Below, in pieces: positions 35,755 to 43,791 of a stretch of DNA of 64,000 nt. The notes under the pieces were generated by a model. That model made no database searches and had not been told where the DNA came from. It worked only from the letters and a program-made list of their open reading frames with translations. This DNA is from Paenibacillus amylolyticus (GTDB lineage: Bacteria; Bacillota; Bacilli; Paenibacillales; Paenibacillaceae). Each line of letters opens with the position of its first letter. Position 1 is the first letter of the stretch. The translations under genes were made by a program, and so were the position numbers. The DNA lies in NCBI RefSeq assembly GCF_003719335.1, contig NZ_RIAS01000011.1, forward strand, positions 62,001-126,000, in the 5' to 3' direction.

Positions 35755-37242
35755 CTAATCTTTTCTACTCATATACTTTTTAAGAGAAAAAAATGAACGT
35801 TTTGGGGTCTGCCTTACCATCAAATGCCCTAGAATCTGTGAAAATACCTTATCCATATGAGCATCCTTGTCAAATGGGTCCAGCTGCAGTGGCAATCCGT
35901 ATACGCGGGATGTATCCAGTGTTATTCGTAAACGTTCCACCGCATCCGCTGCAGCGAGCGGAAGGCAGTAAATCCATTTCTCCCGGGGAAAGCGATAATG
36001 TGTTCGTACAAAAGCCCCAATCTCTGCTAGTTTCCATTCGGCACCAGAACCGATAATGATAGGCAGATCCGCACGCAAAAACTCCTCTAATCGATTCTGA
36101 TCCTGTCCGCTACCTAGATCCATCACAATAAATTGATAACTACCGCCCAGCAGGGATAAAATGTCGGCTCGGCCAGACTGCTTCCAATAATGCACGCCAT
36201 CCACCGCAAACTGCCTGCTTGATGCCACGGGTTTACCACCTAGAGCAATGTGCTGGATACGTGTAAATGATTGAGACCGAGGTGACATTTCGATCACCGC
36301 GACCTTAAAGTTCTGCCTCTCCAAATAGTGACTGATCGCTATCGCTGTATGAGTAACACCGGCCCCAGCAGAAACCCCTGTAAGTGCAATCACTCTTGTG
36401 CCCCCGCCAACCGTTAGTTGCTGATTTGAAGGGAAAGACATCATTCCCGGTACTCGAAGCAGTTCCTTCCTCACCTCATCCGCCGTTTGAAACCGTTCAT
36501 TCACATCATATCGTAGCAACCGTCTAACAACAGGGATGTATGTTCGCGGGATATCGCTCCGTATAGAACTTTCCACGCCTTGAATCCATTCTGTGTAAGC
36601 TCCACTCGTCATCAGGTACAACATCAGGGCTCCTAGACCATATAGATCTGAACGGGCATCCGTTTGCCCGGAGCCATATTGTTCTGGTGCCGCAAATCCC
36701 GCAGTCCCGAGTTTTACCGTGTCTTCAGCATGATGCGTCTTATAACTGCGGGCAATACCGAAATCAATCAAGCGCACTTCATGCTCTGGTGTAATCATAA
36801 TGTTGGACGGCTTCAGGTCCCGGTAAATGACAGGAGGATCCAATTTATGCAAATAACTCAGAACATCCAGTAATTGAAGCACAAATTCCATCAACTGTTC
36901 CACCGGAATTTTGCCCCGGCACTGTTTAAAGTAGTCACTCAGCGTCAAACCTTCAATATATTCCATGACCAGGTACGTATAACCCTCTTCATCAGGAGCA
37001 AAAAAATCAACAATCTGCGGAAGTCTCGGATGGCGCAATGATGTCAACAGAGCCGCTTCTCTCTCCATACTGCCTTCATAGGGCATCTTCGTGACACTTT
37101 CCTTCACAGCCCAGATTTTCCCTGGCAGCTTCAGATCCTCTGCCTCATACACATGGCTCATTCCTCCTGAACCAAGAATCGATAGGATACGATATCTTCC
37201 TCCCAGCAGGCTCCCGCGTTCTAGCCTCGCCGGATGTCTCAT
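35755..37242 (-). CDS. Ser/Thr protein kinase fused to a MinD/CpaE-like P-loop domain
   Basis: A 495-residue cytoplasmic fusion. The kinase domain (about 15-265) has a full set of motifs: Gly-loop GSGGMSHVYEA at 24-34, Lys47 in AVKE, catalytic RDLKPSN at 141-147, DFG at 160-162 and APEQY at 185-189, so it should be active. Residues 283-495 form a MinD-like domain beginning RVIALTGVSAGAGVTHTA, a P-loop without the usual lysine at its expected place, followed by VAVIEMS and FIVMDLGSG strands. No membrane or PASTA segments exist, unlike PrkC. ATG at 37242 with AAGGAGG seven bases upstream. First gene of the tad-like operon. Confidence 0.85.
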   Translation of the reverse strand: MRHPARLERGSLLGGRYRILSILGSGGMSHVYEAEDLKLPGKIWAVKESVTKMPYEGSMEREAALLTSLRHPRLPQIVDFFAPDEEGYTYLVMEYIEGLTLSDYFKQCRGKIPVEQLMEFVLQLLDVLSYLHKLDPPVIYRDLKPSNIMITPEHEVRLIDFGIARSYKTHHAEDTVKLGTAGFAAPEQYGSGQTDARSDLYGLGALMLYLMTSGAYTEWIQGVESSIRSDIPRTYIPVVRRLLRYDVNERFQTADEVRKELLRVPGMMSFPSNQQLTVGGGTRVIALTGVSAGAGVTHTAIAISHYLERQNFKVAVIEMSPRSQSFTRIQHIALGGKPVASSRQFAVDGVHYWKQSGRADILSLLGGSYQFIVMDLGSGQDQNRLEEFLRADLPIIIGSGAEWKLAEIGAFVRTHYRFPREKWIYCLPLAAADAVERLRITLDTSRVYGLPLQLDPFDKDAHMDKVFSQILGHLMVRQTPKRSFFSLKKYMSRKD

Positions 37243-37268
37243 AGGTCTCCCTCCTTCCAAACAACATA

Positions 37269-37340
37269 AAAAGGGAAAGCTTCACCGAAAATGAGCATAC
37301 TGGAATTCCAGTGATGTTCACTTTGGGATGCTTTCCCTCA
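37269..37340 (-). promoter_or_regulatory. Terminator-like hairpin in the leader of the tad-like operon
   Basis: Minus-strand arms at 37331-37339 and 37273-37281 are exact nine-base complements, enclosing a 14-base palindrome at 37300-37313; the lower arm is followed immediately by five Ts. It lies after the putative promoter and about 30 bases before the first start codon. It could be an attenuator, or simply the terminator of the upstream methyltransferase operon. Confidence 0.6.
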
Positions 37341-37373
37341 AATTTATTGTCGTTATGGTTAATATTGGTATCA

Positions 37374-37403
37374 TTATAGTACACATAATCAACCGTTGTA
37401 AAG
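37374..37403 (-). promoter_or_regulatory. Putative promoter of the tad-like operon
   Basis: Minus-strand TTTACA (37398-37403) and a perfect TATAAT (37374-37379) separated by 18 bases. Transcription would start near 37367, giving a leader of about 125 bases that contains the terminator-like hairpin. Confidence 0.6.
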
Positions 37404-37428
37404 CAGAATATTTTATAAGTTAAATGAC

Positions 37429-38478
37429 TTAATATTTAATCATATAAAGTGTAATCTCTTCACGATTATGAAACAGTTGCTTCGAACGCTGAATCTGCAT
37501 ACGTGAACGCTCAAACGTATCGATCACTTCTTTTATAAGCGCAAGTGGTTTCTTGTGCAACAATTTTACCGTAACGATGGCTGTTCCTCCGGATTGAAGA
37601 CTATACAGAAGGTCAGATACCAGTCTGCTCATCAACTTCGGACTCCAGCTCATATCACTTACAAGCAGATCGAACTCACCTTCGCGGAAGCGCACATCCC
37701 CTGCATTTTTTTTCAAAAACGTCAATTTAGGTGAAGCCAGTAAGGTTGCATCCATCTTCGCCGGGTCTACCGCGGTTACCTCAAGCCCGCGCTCAAGCAG
37801 GAATGATGTCCATCCCCCAGGTGCTGCGCCAATATCAAGTGCCTTGTGAAACGAAGTAAAATCAATACCAAACGTTTGCTCCGCTTCAAGCAACTTAAAC
37901 TTGGCTCGTGAGATTTGTCCTTCTTCTTTCTGAAAACGGATCGCTCCACCACTCCAGTCGGACAGATTCTGTTCGGGTCTGGATACACCTGCATATAACA
38001 TATCATTCGCAGCAAATACCGAAATGACATATTCCGCATCCCGAATAACCCATTCACAGCCCAGATCACCCAGTTTTTCTGTTAACATTTGTTTCAATGA
38101 AGCAGCGTTTTCGCGCCAAAAAGAACCCTCTGTTTTGCGAGTTTGCATGACGACCTTAGCCCCAGACAATTCCTTATGGTTCAGAATATACGCAATCAGT
38201 CTCTCCAGAGACTGCTCTGGATCTTCCGTATTCTCTTGAAATTGAACAGGCTGAATGTGACGCAAAAACGTCGGAGACTCTTGTAGAAGTCTAATCGAGA
38301 CTTCTTCCTCTGCAACTGGCAAACCGGCTAGTAGAATCTCACCTGGAACCAGAACCGTGCTCTTCACTGCCCCAAAAGTGCGGCGTAACTCCTCCTGCGC
38401 ATAAGGCGCAAAGCCATGATTGGCCGTGCATATAAAACGGGAAAAGTCTGTTTCTCCCGAAAACGATTGTGTACTCAA
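37429..38478 (-). CDS. RlmM/FtsJ-like SAM-dependent RNA methyltransferase
   Basis: A 349-residue protein with an N-terminal THUMP-like region and a C-terminal FtsJ-type methyltransferase. SAM loop DIGAAPGGWTS near residue 217; the 2'-O-methyltransferase Lys-Asp-Lys-Glu set can be placed at KFKLLEAE, VSDMSWSP, VTVKLLHKK and REEITLYM. This matches RlmM-type rRNA 2'-O-methyltransferases, but the exact target nucleotide is not certain in Bacillales. The TTG start has GGAGGG nine bases upstream, inside the end of the ABC gene that precedes it. Confidence 0.82.
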   Translation of the reverse strand: MSTQSFSGETDFSRFICTANHGFAPYAQEELRRTFGAVKSTVLVPGEILLAGLPVAEEEVSIRLLQESPTFLRHIQPVQFQENTEDPEQSLERLIAYILNHKELSGAKVVMQTRKTEGSFWRENAASLKQMLTEKLGDLGCEWVIRDAEYVISVFAANDMLYAGVSRPEQNLSDWSGGAIRFQKEEGQISRAKFKLLEAEQTFGIDFTSFHKALDIGAAPGGWTSFLLERGLEVTAVDPAKMDATLLASPKLTFLKKNAGDVRFREGEFDLLVSDMSWSPKLMSRLVSDLLYSLQSGGTAIVTVKLLHKKPLALIKEVIDTFERSRMQIQRSKQLFHNREEITLYMIKY

Positions 38479-38484
38479 CTTGTG

Positions 38485-39264
38485 TTACCCTCCAGAACGT
38501 ACGCGTATCCATGGACGATCCTCATGCCACTGAACTTCCACCGGAATATCATACGTATGCTTAATTGTATCTTCTGTTAATATCTCATGTTTTGGCCCCG
38601 CCGCGGCAATACGTCCATCACGGATCAATGCGACATGGGTAAACAACGGCACGATCTCTTCCACATGATGGGTGACATACACCACCGTCATATTCCGCTG
38701 GCGCAGACGATCAATCTCAATAAGCATCTTCTCACGTTCGTACAGATCAAGACCGGCGCACGGCTCGTCCATAATAAGCAGCTTTGGTTCCGACATTAAC
38801 GAACGTGCCAACATGACTTTTTTGCGTTCTCCCTGGGATAACGTTCCCAGCGGCTGATCTGCCAGTTTTGCGAAGCCCATCTCATCCAACAGATTCATCG
38901 CCTTTGTTTTCACTTCATCTGGTATCGTCTGATAAAAACGCAAAAAGGCATAGGCTCCTGTAGCGACAACCTCCCACACCGGATCACGTAAGGTCAGTTT
39001 TTCAATCAGGGTTTGGCTGATATACCCAATCTCCTTGCGAACCTCCCGGACATCGCATTGCCCGTACACATTACCGAGCACTTCAATGCGTCCCGAACTC
39101 GGAAACATATATCCATTCATCATTTCCAGTAATGTAGTCTTACCTGATCCATTACGCCCCAGGATAACCCAATGTTCCCCTGGTTCAATGCGTAAATGAA
39201 CGTCATCAAGAATTTGATTTTCTTCGCGACGCAGCGAAATGTTCTCCATCACTACAACACTCAT
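38485..39264 (-). CDS. ABC-type ATP-binding protein (YlmA/ModF-like)
   Basis: A 259-residue single ABC domain: Walker A GRNGSGKTT near 37-45, Q-loop YISQT, signature LSQGERKKV, Walker B LLIMDEPCAGLD and the switch His in VTHHVEEI. No membrane partner is encoded nearby, so it may be a soluble ABC protein or pair with a distant permease. Its ATG overlaps the thioredoxin-like gene by four bases, and six bases separate it from the methyltransferase gene. Confidence 0.82.
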   Translation of the reverse strand: MSVVVMENISLRREENQILDDVHLRIEPGEHWVILGRNGSGKTTLLEMMNGYMFPSSGRIEVLGNVYGQCDVREVRKEIGYISQTLIEKLTLRDPVWEVVATGAYAFLRFYQTIPDEVKTKAMNLLDEMGFAKLADQPLGTLSQGERKKVMLARSLMSEPKLLIMDEPCAGLDLYEREKMLIEIDRLRQRNMTVVYVTHHVEEIVPLFTHVALIRDGRIAAAGPKHEILTEDTIKHTYDIPVEVQWHEDRPWIRVRSGG

Positions 39265-39581
39265 TTTAACACCGCCTTCCGAATCTCATTGAGCAGATGC
39301 TCGACCGAGTTCATCCGATAAACCATTCTGGGTACATCTTGCTCCCCATCAAACAACATTAAAGCCGGTACACTCGAAATCTGAAACTGCTGCACAAGCT
39401 CAGGAATATCATGAATATTCATCTCATATAAAACACCTTCTGGCAACATATGCTCAGCGACTTCCAGCATACGACGTGCCGCGGCACACGTTCCGCATAA
39501 CGGAGTATAGATAAATACAGCTTGGGGCAACCCTTCCCATACACCGCGCATTAACATTTTAGACGTAATCGGCTTCAACAT
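39261..39581 (-). CDS. Thioredoxin-like protein
   Basis: A 106-residue thioredoxin fold with the active-site CGTC (residues 29-32, IYTPLCGTCAAARR) and the cis-proline segment SVPALMLF. The CGTC pair differs from CGPC of classical thioredoxin. It is an intracellular, unanchored protein. Overlaps of seven bases upstream and four downstream show a tightly coupled operon; its redox partner is unknown. Confidence 0.85.
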   Translation of the reverse strand: MLKPITSKMLMRGVWEGLPQAVFIYTPLCGTCAAARRMLEVAEHMLPEGVLYEMNIHDIPELVQQFQISSVPALMLFDGEQDVPRMVYRMNSVEHLLNEIRKAVLK

Positions 39582-39916
39582 TTTTCAGCCTCCGCAGCCA
39601 CTCGCAACATGACTTCACCTGTCATCGGACCGTTATGAATTATAACTGATTCAGGTTTGTTGCTATACAACATCTCGTACATTTGGCGTTTTCCATACAT
39701 ACTCGACGTATGTAAATAGATCTCACGCGGATAGAGCCCTTCCCGTACAATCGCCGCAGCTACTTCACCGCCATTCATCGAATCCGGCCCAAGTTCATAG
39801 TCCAGTGATAAAATGTCTACTTCGCCCTCTCGCAATAACAAAAGGCATTCCTCAGCATTGGTAGCCAAAACAAACCCTTTTGGACAAGAACGATAGTCAT
39901 CCAGAAAAACATGCAT
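39575..39916 (-). CDS. Cyclic-phosphate-processing receiver-like (cREC) domain protein
   Basis: A 113-residue single-domain protein with a receiver-like pattern: VFLDDYRSCP at the N-terminus, ILSLDYELGPDSMNGGEVAAAI in the middle, and IYLHTSSMYGKRQM. The paired acidic residues and the strand SLDYELG resemble the cREC receiver-like family, which has been linked by others to RNA repair and cyclic-phosphate processing; the assignment is by pattern memory only. First gene of the operon, followed by the thioredoxin-like gene. Confidence 0.65.
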   Translation of the reverse strand: MHVFLDDYRSCPKGFVLATNAEECLLLLREGEVDILSLDYELGPDSMNGGEVAAAIVREGLYPREIYLHTSSMYGKRQMYEMLYSNKPESVIIHNGPMTGEVMLRVAAEAEKC

Positions 39917-39934
39917 CGTCTCGCACCTCCCTAC

Positions 39935-40783
39935 TTATAACCAGGAACGCATGAGCTGTATATCTTCACGATGCGTTCCGTCTCCTCCTGTTTCCGTCTC
40001 CAGTACAACAACCGCTTGCTTAATATGGGGTGATTGCAGTAGTCTCTGCATCGATTTATAACCAATATGTCCATGACCAATTCTCGCATGTCTGTCTTTA
40101 TTCAGGCCGGATGCATATTTGGAATCATTAAAATGAACTGCCGCCAGGTCATTCCAATATCCCAACTGCCTGCCTTTCTCTAACAAAACGGCCTCATCTC
40201 CGGCCTTCCACACCCCTGAAGCAAAAGCATGACAGGTGTCGAAACAAAATGCAATATGTTCTGGGAATCGACTCAGCTTGCGAATCTGGATCATTTCCTC
40301 CATCGTTGTTCCCATGGGTCCATGATCCCCTGCCTGATTTTCAAGTAAAATCTTGGATTCGCCTTGCCAACCTTCCAGCGCAGTGTCCAGACAGTGAATC
40401 AAATTACGATACCCCTCTAGCGGATCTTTCGTTTGAATATGGCCAAAATGAACAACTGTTCCAACAGAACCGCATGCATTAGAAATCTCAAGATCATTGC
40501 GAATCGATGAAACAATAGCATGAAACCCCGCCTCTCCACGGGTCATACCTAGTGCCGGATTCGTAGGATAAGGTGAGTGAGCAATGGATGCTAAACCATG
40601 TTCTCCACACCAGTCCCTGCACAGTGCAGCATCTTTCCGATCAAGACTTTTCAGACTAAGACTGCGCGGATTTTTCGGAAAATACTGAAAAGCCGTTGCT
40701 CCCATCTCATATGCTCTCTTGGCCGCCTGTAAAAATCCACCTTTAGTGCTTACATGTGCGCCGATGCCGGTTTTAGGCCTCAT
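39935..40783 (-). CDS. nfo: Endonuclease IV (AP endonuclease)
   Basis: A 282-residue TIM-barrel metalloenzyme that cuts 5' to abasic sites. Recognisable: IGAHVSTKGGF at the start, TAFQYFPKNPRS, the metal ligands in VVHFGHIQ, LLENQAGD, FCFDTCHAFASG and VHFNDSKYASG, then DRHARIGHGHIG, and the last ligand in VLETETG. The ATG at 40783 overlaps the end of the Fpg-like gene by 11 bases and has no strong ribosome binding site, suggesting translational coupling; a 39-codon longer frame lies inside that gene and is rejected. Glycosylase and AP endonuclease act in sequence in base excision repair. Confidence 0.92.
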   Translation of the reverse strand: MRPKTGIGAHVSTKGGFLQAAKRAYEMGATAFQYFPKNPRSLSLKSLDRKDAALCRDWCGEHGLASIAHSPYPTNPALGMTRGEAGFHAIVSSIRNDLEISNACGSVGTVVHFGHIQTKDPLEGYRNLIHCLDTALEGWQGESKILLENQAGDHGPMGTTMEEMIQIRKLSRFPEHIAFCFDTCHAFASGVWKAGDEAVLLEKGRQLGYWNDLAAVHFNDSKYASGLNKDRHARIGHGHIGYKSMQRLLQSPHIKQAVVVLETETGGDGTHREDIQLMRSWL

Positions 40784-41594
40784 GCTGACATTGCGGACAG
40801 AAAAATGCCTTTTTGCCCGTAATCTCAACTCGTTCAATCGTTCCCCCGCAGCGAGGACAAGTTTCACCCTCCCGGTCATAGACCCGGCACTGCTCGTCAA
40901 ACTTTCCTGTTTTGTTGTCTCCGTGCATTAGCGGCATTTCCATATAACCACCCTCGTGCGCAGCCTCACGCAACACCGATTGCATAGCGTGATACAGCCG
41001 CTCTGTCAGTTCAGTTGAATTCGCAATGTTCTGTGTTTTTGAGCTTGGTCTAAGTCCCGCAGCGAAGGCGATTTCATCCGAATAACAATTGCCGATGCCA
41101 GCGATAATATGTTGATTTACCAAGGTTGTTTTGAGTGTTCCCCTGCGACCTTTAAGCAGTGCAGCAAAACGTTCTTTATTCATCCTCCGATCCAGAGGCT
41201 CCGGACCTAAATCAGACATGGCTTCTTCCGTTTCCTTGGAAGACATCAGATGCAGATAACCAAGACGCAAACCGATGAAGAAAAGAATGTGATCTCCGAA
41301 TTGAATTTCTACCTGTGTGGTGCGGTCAGGACGCTCGTCCTCTGTCCCCCAGAACAACATGCCACCTAGCATAAGATGCAACACAAGACGTTTGCCGTTT
41401 GCAAGGTGAAAAATCAGATGTTTAGCGCGCCGTTCCACAAATATAATCCGATTGCCTGTTAACTCATGTATGAACACATCAGCAGTCGTGTTGATCGTCT
41501 TTTCACGGTTCACAACTACCCCTGTTATCGGCAAATCAAGTATATGCTCGGACAATAATATCCTGTAATTTTCCATTTCCGGTAACTCTGGCAT
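40773..41594 (-). CDS. mutM: Fpg/Nei-family DNA glycosylase
   Basis: A 273-residue glycosylase/AP lyase. The N-terminal catalytic proline and glutamate are in place (MPELPEME), a conserved lysine sits in RRAKHLIF, the H2TH region contains NQHIIAGIGNCYSDEIAFAAG, and the C-terminus is a CPRCGG...CPQCQ zinc finger. The finger has KAFFCPQC where typical Fpg has a Arg-Gly-rich beta turn, and the sequence is diverged, so it may be a paralogue rather than the main MutM. It lies seven bases after the HAD gene and overlaps nfo. Confidence 0.87.
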   Translation of the reverse strand: MPELPEMENYRILLSEHILDLPITGVVVNREKTINTTADVFIHELTGNRIIFVERRAKHLIFHLANGKRLVLHLMLGGMLFWGTEDERPDRTTQVEIQFGDHILFFIGLRLGYLHLMSSKETEEAMSDLGPEPLDRRMNKERFAALLKGRRGTLKTTLVNQHIIAGIGNCYSDEIAFAAGLRPSSKTQNIANSTELTERLYHAMQSVLREAAHEGGYMEMPLMHGDNKTGKFDEQCRVYDREGETCPRCGGTIERVEITGKKAFFCPQCQHEA

Positions 41595-41601
41595 TCTTTA
41601 T

Positions 41602-42411
41602 CTACTCCTTCTTGGAAGCCTGGCCTACCTTTTGGGCTAACCATGCAGTCAATGTATGCAAATCTTCAAAAACATGATCTGGACGTGCCTTCACGGCCTG
41701 AATATGTCCATCCAGATTTTCATGTGTAGTAATGCCTGTCAGAACAAGTATCGTTTCACAGCCTGCTGCCGCGCCTGCAGCAATATCCGTGCGCATATTA
41801 TCTCCGATAACAGCCACTTCTTCTGCCTTCAAGTTCAACCGGCGGATGGCTGATCTCATAATAATGCTTGACGGTTTACCGATCACCGTTGGCTGCACGC
41901 CGGTCGCCGCCTCAATCGCAGCCCCAATCGTGCCCGCGCCGGGCGTTAATCCATCATCAGCTGGAAGCTGAAGATCAGGGTTAGTCATAATAAACTTAGC
42001 TCCCCCATTAATCCAGCGGAGTGCCTTCGTTAATTTTTGATAGGTAAATTCACGGTCGATGCCTTGGATCACAACATCTGGCTCAGCCTCCGTCAGAAAT
42101 AAACCCGCTTCTTCAATGGCCTGTAACAGCCCACGTTCTCCAATGCATGCCACCTTAGCGCCGGGAGAATCTGCAGCAACGTATTCAGCCGCGGCTACAG
42201 CAGAGGTACATACCTCGGAAGCATCCGCTTCTATCCCCATGCCATTCAAATGATCGGCTACACCTTGGGGTGTACGGGAAGAATTATTGGTCACGAACAA
42301 ATAAGGTACTCCCTGCTTTCGCAACGTGCGAATGAGCTCATCGGCTCCATCAATACGATGCCTGCCATGATACAATGTACCATCCAGATCGATCAGATAG
42401 GCCTTAATCAT
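41602..42411 (-). CDS. NagD-family HAD sugar/nucleotide phosphatase
   Basis: A 269-residue phosphatase with LIDLDGTLYHG at the N-terminus, motif II LFVTNNSSRTPQG, cap domain, and motif IV VIGDNMRTDIAAG. GKPSSIIMRSA supplies the motif III lysine. This is the YutF/NagD type acting on small phosphorylated compounds. The ATG at 42411 is ten bases from AAGGAA; a GTG three codons earlier lies against that site and is rejected. It heads the mutM-nfo transcript, where a metabolite repair role is possible but unproven. Confidence 0.87.
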   Translation of the reverse strand: MIKAYLIDLDGTLYHGRHRIDGADELIRTLRKQGVPYLFVTNNSSRTPQGVADHLNGMGIEADASEVCTSAVAAAEYVAADSPGAKVACIGERGLLQAIEEAGLFLTEAEPDVVIQGIDREFTYQKLTKALRWINGGAKFIMTNPDLQLPADDGLTPGAGTIGAAIEAATGVQPTVIGKPSSIIMRSAIRRLNLKAEEVAVIGDNMRTDIAAGAAAGCETILVLTGITTHENLDGHIQAVKARPDHVFEDLHTLTAWLAQKVGQASKKE

Positions 42412-42770
42412 ACATTGCACTTCCTTTCTTCACTCAGTTAACATTTCATCCCCTTAACAAAATCAGGCGATTCAAACAAACCTTTATACTATGTATTCAA
42501 GCATGTAGGATGGTTCAGCCTCATAGAAAGAGACACACAACAAGTCGAACCGGATCGAACACAGACGGTTTAACTCGCGCGCCTTCTGTACAAGCTTGTC
42601 ATTTCCTGCGCTTTCCCGGAAAATAATTCAGAGAATTTCCCTGCTCATATTGCCCATCCTACACGCTTTCTGAACAGATTGCAAAAGGGACCTCGGGAAC
42701 ATTTCTCCCTCAGTCCCGTCTCATTCGCCGGTTGTTGATATAGCCTGCGTCATGAATCAAGGCTTCCGCT
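42412..42770. other. Intergenic region with a long-range complementary pair
   Basis: 359 bases between the HAD phosphatase and rnz. Ten bases at 42504-42513 are the exact complement of 42654-42663, and a small hairpin sits inside near 42618-42640. The rnz terminator is at 42683-42717. No coding sequence or known riboswitch was recognised; a structured leader or small RNA is possible. Confidence 0.45.
42683..42717 (-). terminator. Terminator of rnz
   Basis: Minus-strand stem with two paired blocks (42713-42717 with 42687-42691, and 42706-42709 with 42695-42698) followed by four Ts, 54 bases after the rnz stop. Confidence 0.65.
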
Positions 42771-43715
42771 TTATTGCGGAGAATTGTGTTTCCCATGAAC
42801 CACAGGAATCAGTTGGTGCTCGCTCGCAAGCCTTGTGTTCGGAAAGATGCTCTTTGCTTCTACAAGTAATGGCTGAAGCTGTTCCTCATCCTTATAACGA
42901 GAGCTGAAGTGAGTCATAATGAGCTGACCCACATCCGCCGCTAGGGCCGCTTCTGCCGCTTGTCTGGACGTACTATGATAGTACTCATGAGCAGTGTCGG
43001 CCAGATCATGCATAAACGTCGCTTCATGAACAAGAACGTCTGCGTCCTGAGCCAGAGGTTTCACGTTTTCGCAAGGACGCGTATCACCCAGAATTGTAAT
43101 CACCATTCCGCGTTTTGGGGATCCTAAAACATCCTCAGGACGTACCGTATCACCACTGTCTAATGTAATTGTCTCTCCCCGCTTTAACCGTCCGAACAAC
43201 GGGCCTGGTTTCAGACCGTAAGCCGCTAATTTAGCAGAATCAAGACTACCAGGACGATCTTTCTCGGTAATCCGATAGCCGTAACTGTCGATACGATGTT
43301 CAAGTAAGGCAGACTCTACAATAAAGCTGTCATCTTCAAACAGCACACCGCCAGTATGCTCAACAATGTTCAAGTCATAATTTAAGCGGGACTGACTAAG
43401 TTCCATCGTTGTTGCAATCATGCGTTCCGTCCCCGGCGGTCCATACACCGTGAGCGGAGTCGTTCCGCCCTGATATGCCCTGCTGGACAGCAAACCAGGC
43501 AATCCGAATACATGGTCACCATGCAGATGGGTAATAAAAATTTTCTCCAATTTGCTTAGTTTAAGCGGAGAACTTAAAATCTGATGCTGTGTCCCTTCCC
43601 CGCAGTCAAACAACCACAGCGCTCTGCGCTCATCCAACATGCGTAGTCCAATGGACGTTACATTCCGTTGCAGCGTAGGTACACCAGCATTAGTTCCCAG
43701 GAAATATAGTTCCAT
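42771..43715 (-). CDS. rnz: Ribonuclease Z
   Basis: A 314-residue metallo-beta-lactamase-fold endonuclease that matures tRNA 3' ends. The zinc motif THLHGDHVFGLPGLL is at about 61-75, the start is MELYFLGTNAGVPT, the AxDxGDTRP region appears as ILGDTRPCENV, later metal ligands in HEATF and MTHFSSRY. The flexible arm region lies near 155-200. The ATG at 43715 has GAGGTG nine bases upstream; a longer frame would run into the metH terminator and is rejected. Confidence 0.95.
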   Translation of the reverse strand: MELYFLGTNAGVPTLQRNVTSIGLRMLDERRALWLFDCGEGTQHQILSSPLKLSKLEKIFITHLHGDHVFGLPGLLSSRAYQGGTTPLTVYGPPGTERMIATTMELSQSRLNYDLNIVEHTGGVLFEDDSFIVESALLEHRIDSYGYRITEKDRPGSLDSAKLAAYGLKPGPLFGRLKRGETITLDSGDTVRPEDVLGSPKRGMVITILGDTRPCENVKPLAQDADVLVHEATFMHDLADTAHEYYHSTSRQAAEAALAADVGQLIMTHFSSRYKDEEQLQPLLVEAKSIFPNTRLASEHQLIPVVHGKHNSPQ

Positions 43716-43743
43716 TCTGGATCGCACCTCTTTCTGTTGCCAG

Positions 43744-43769
43744 CAAAAAACCTCCGACCATGCGGAGGG
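43744..43769 (-). terminator. Terminator of metH
   Basis: Perfect six-pair GC-rich stem (43751-43756 with 43763-43768) followed on the minus strand by six Ts, just after the metH stop. Confidence 0.85.
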
Positions 43770-43791
43770 CTTGCCTGAACAACTTATCAAT

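Noticed and set aside
42687..42717. SAM-box- or T-box-like sequence between rnz and the HAD gene
   Set aside because: The GGGAC arms form an ordinary terminator for rnz and none of the other conserved elements of those riboswitches exist.
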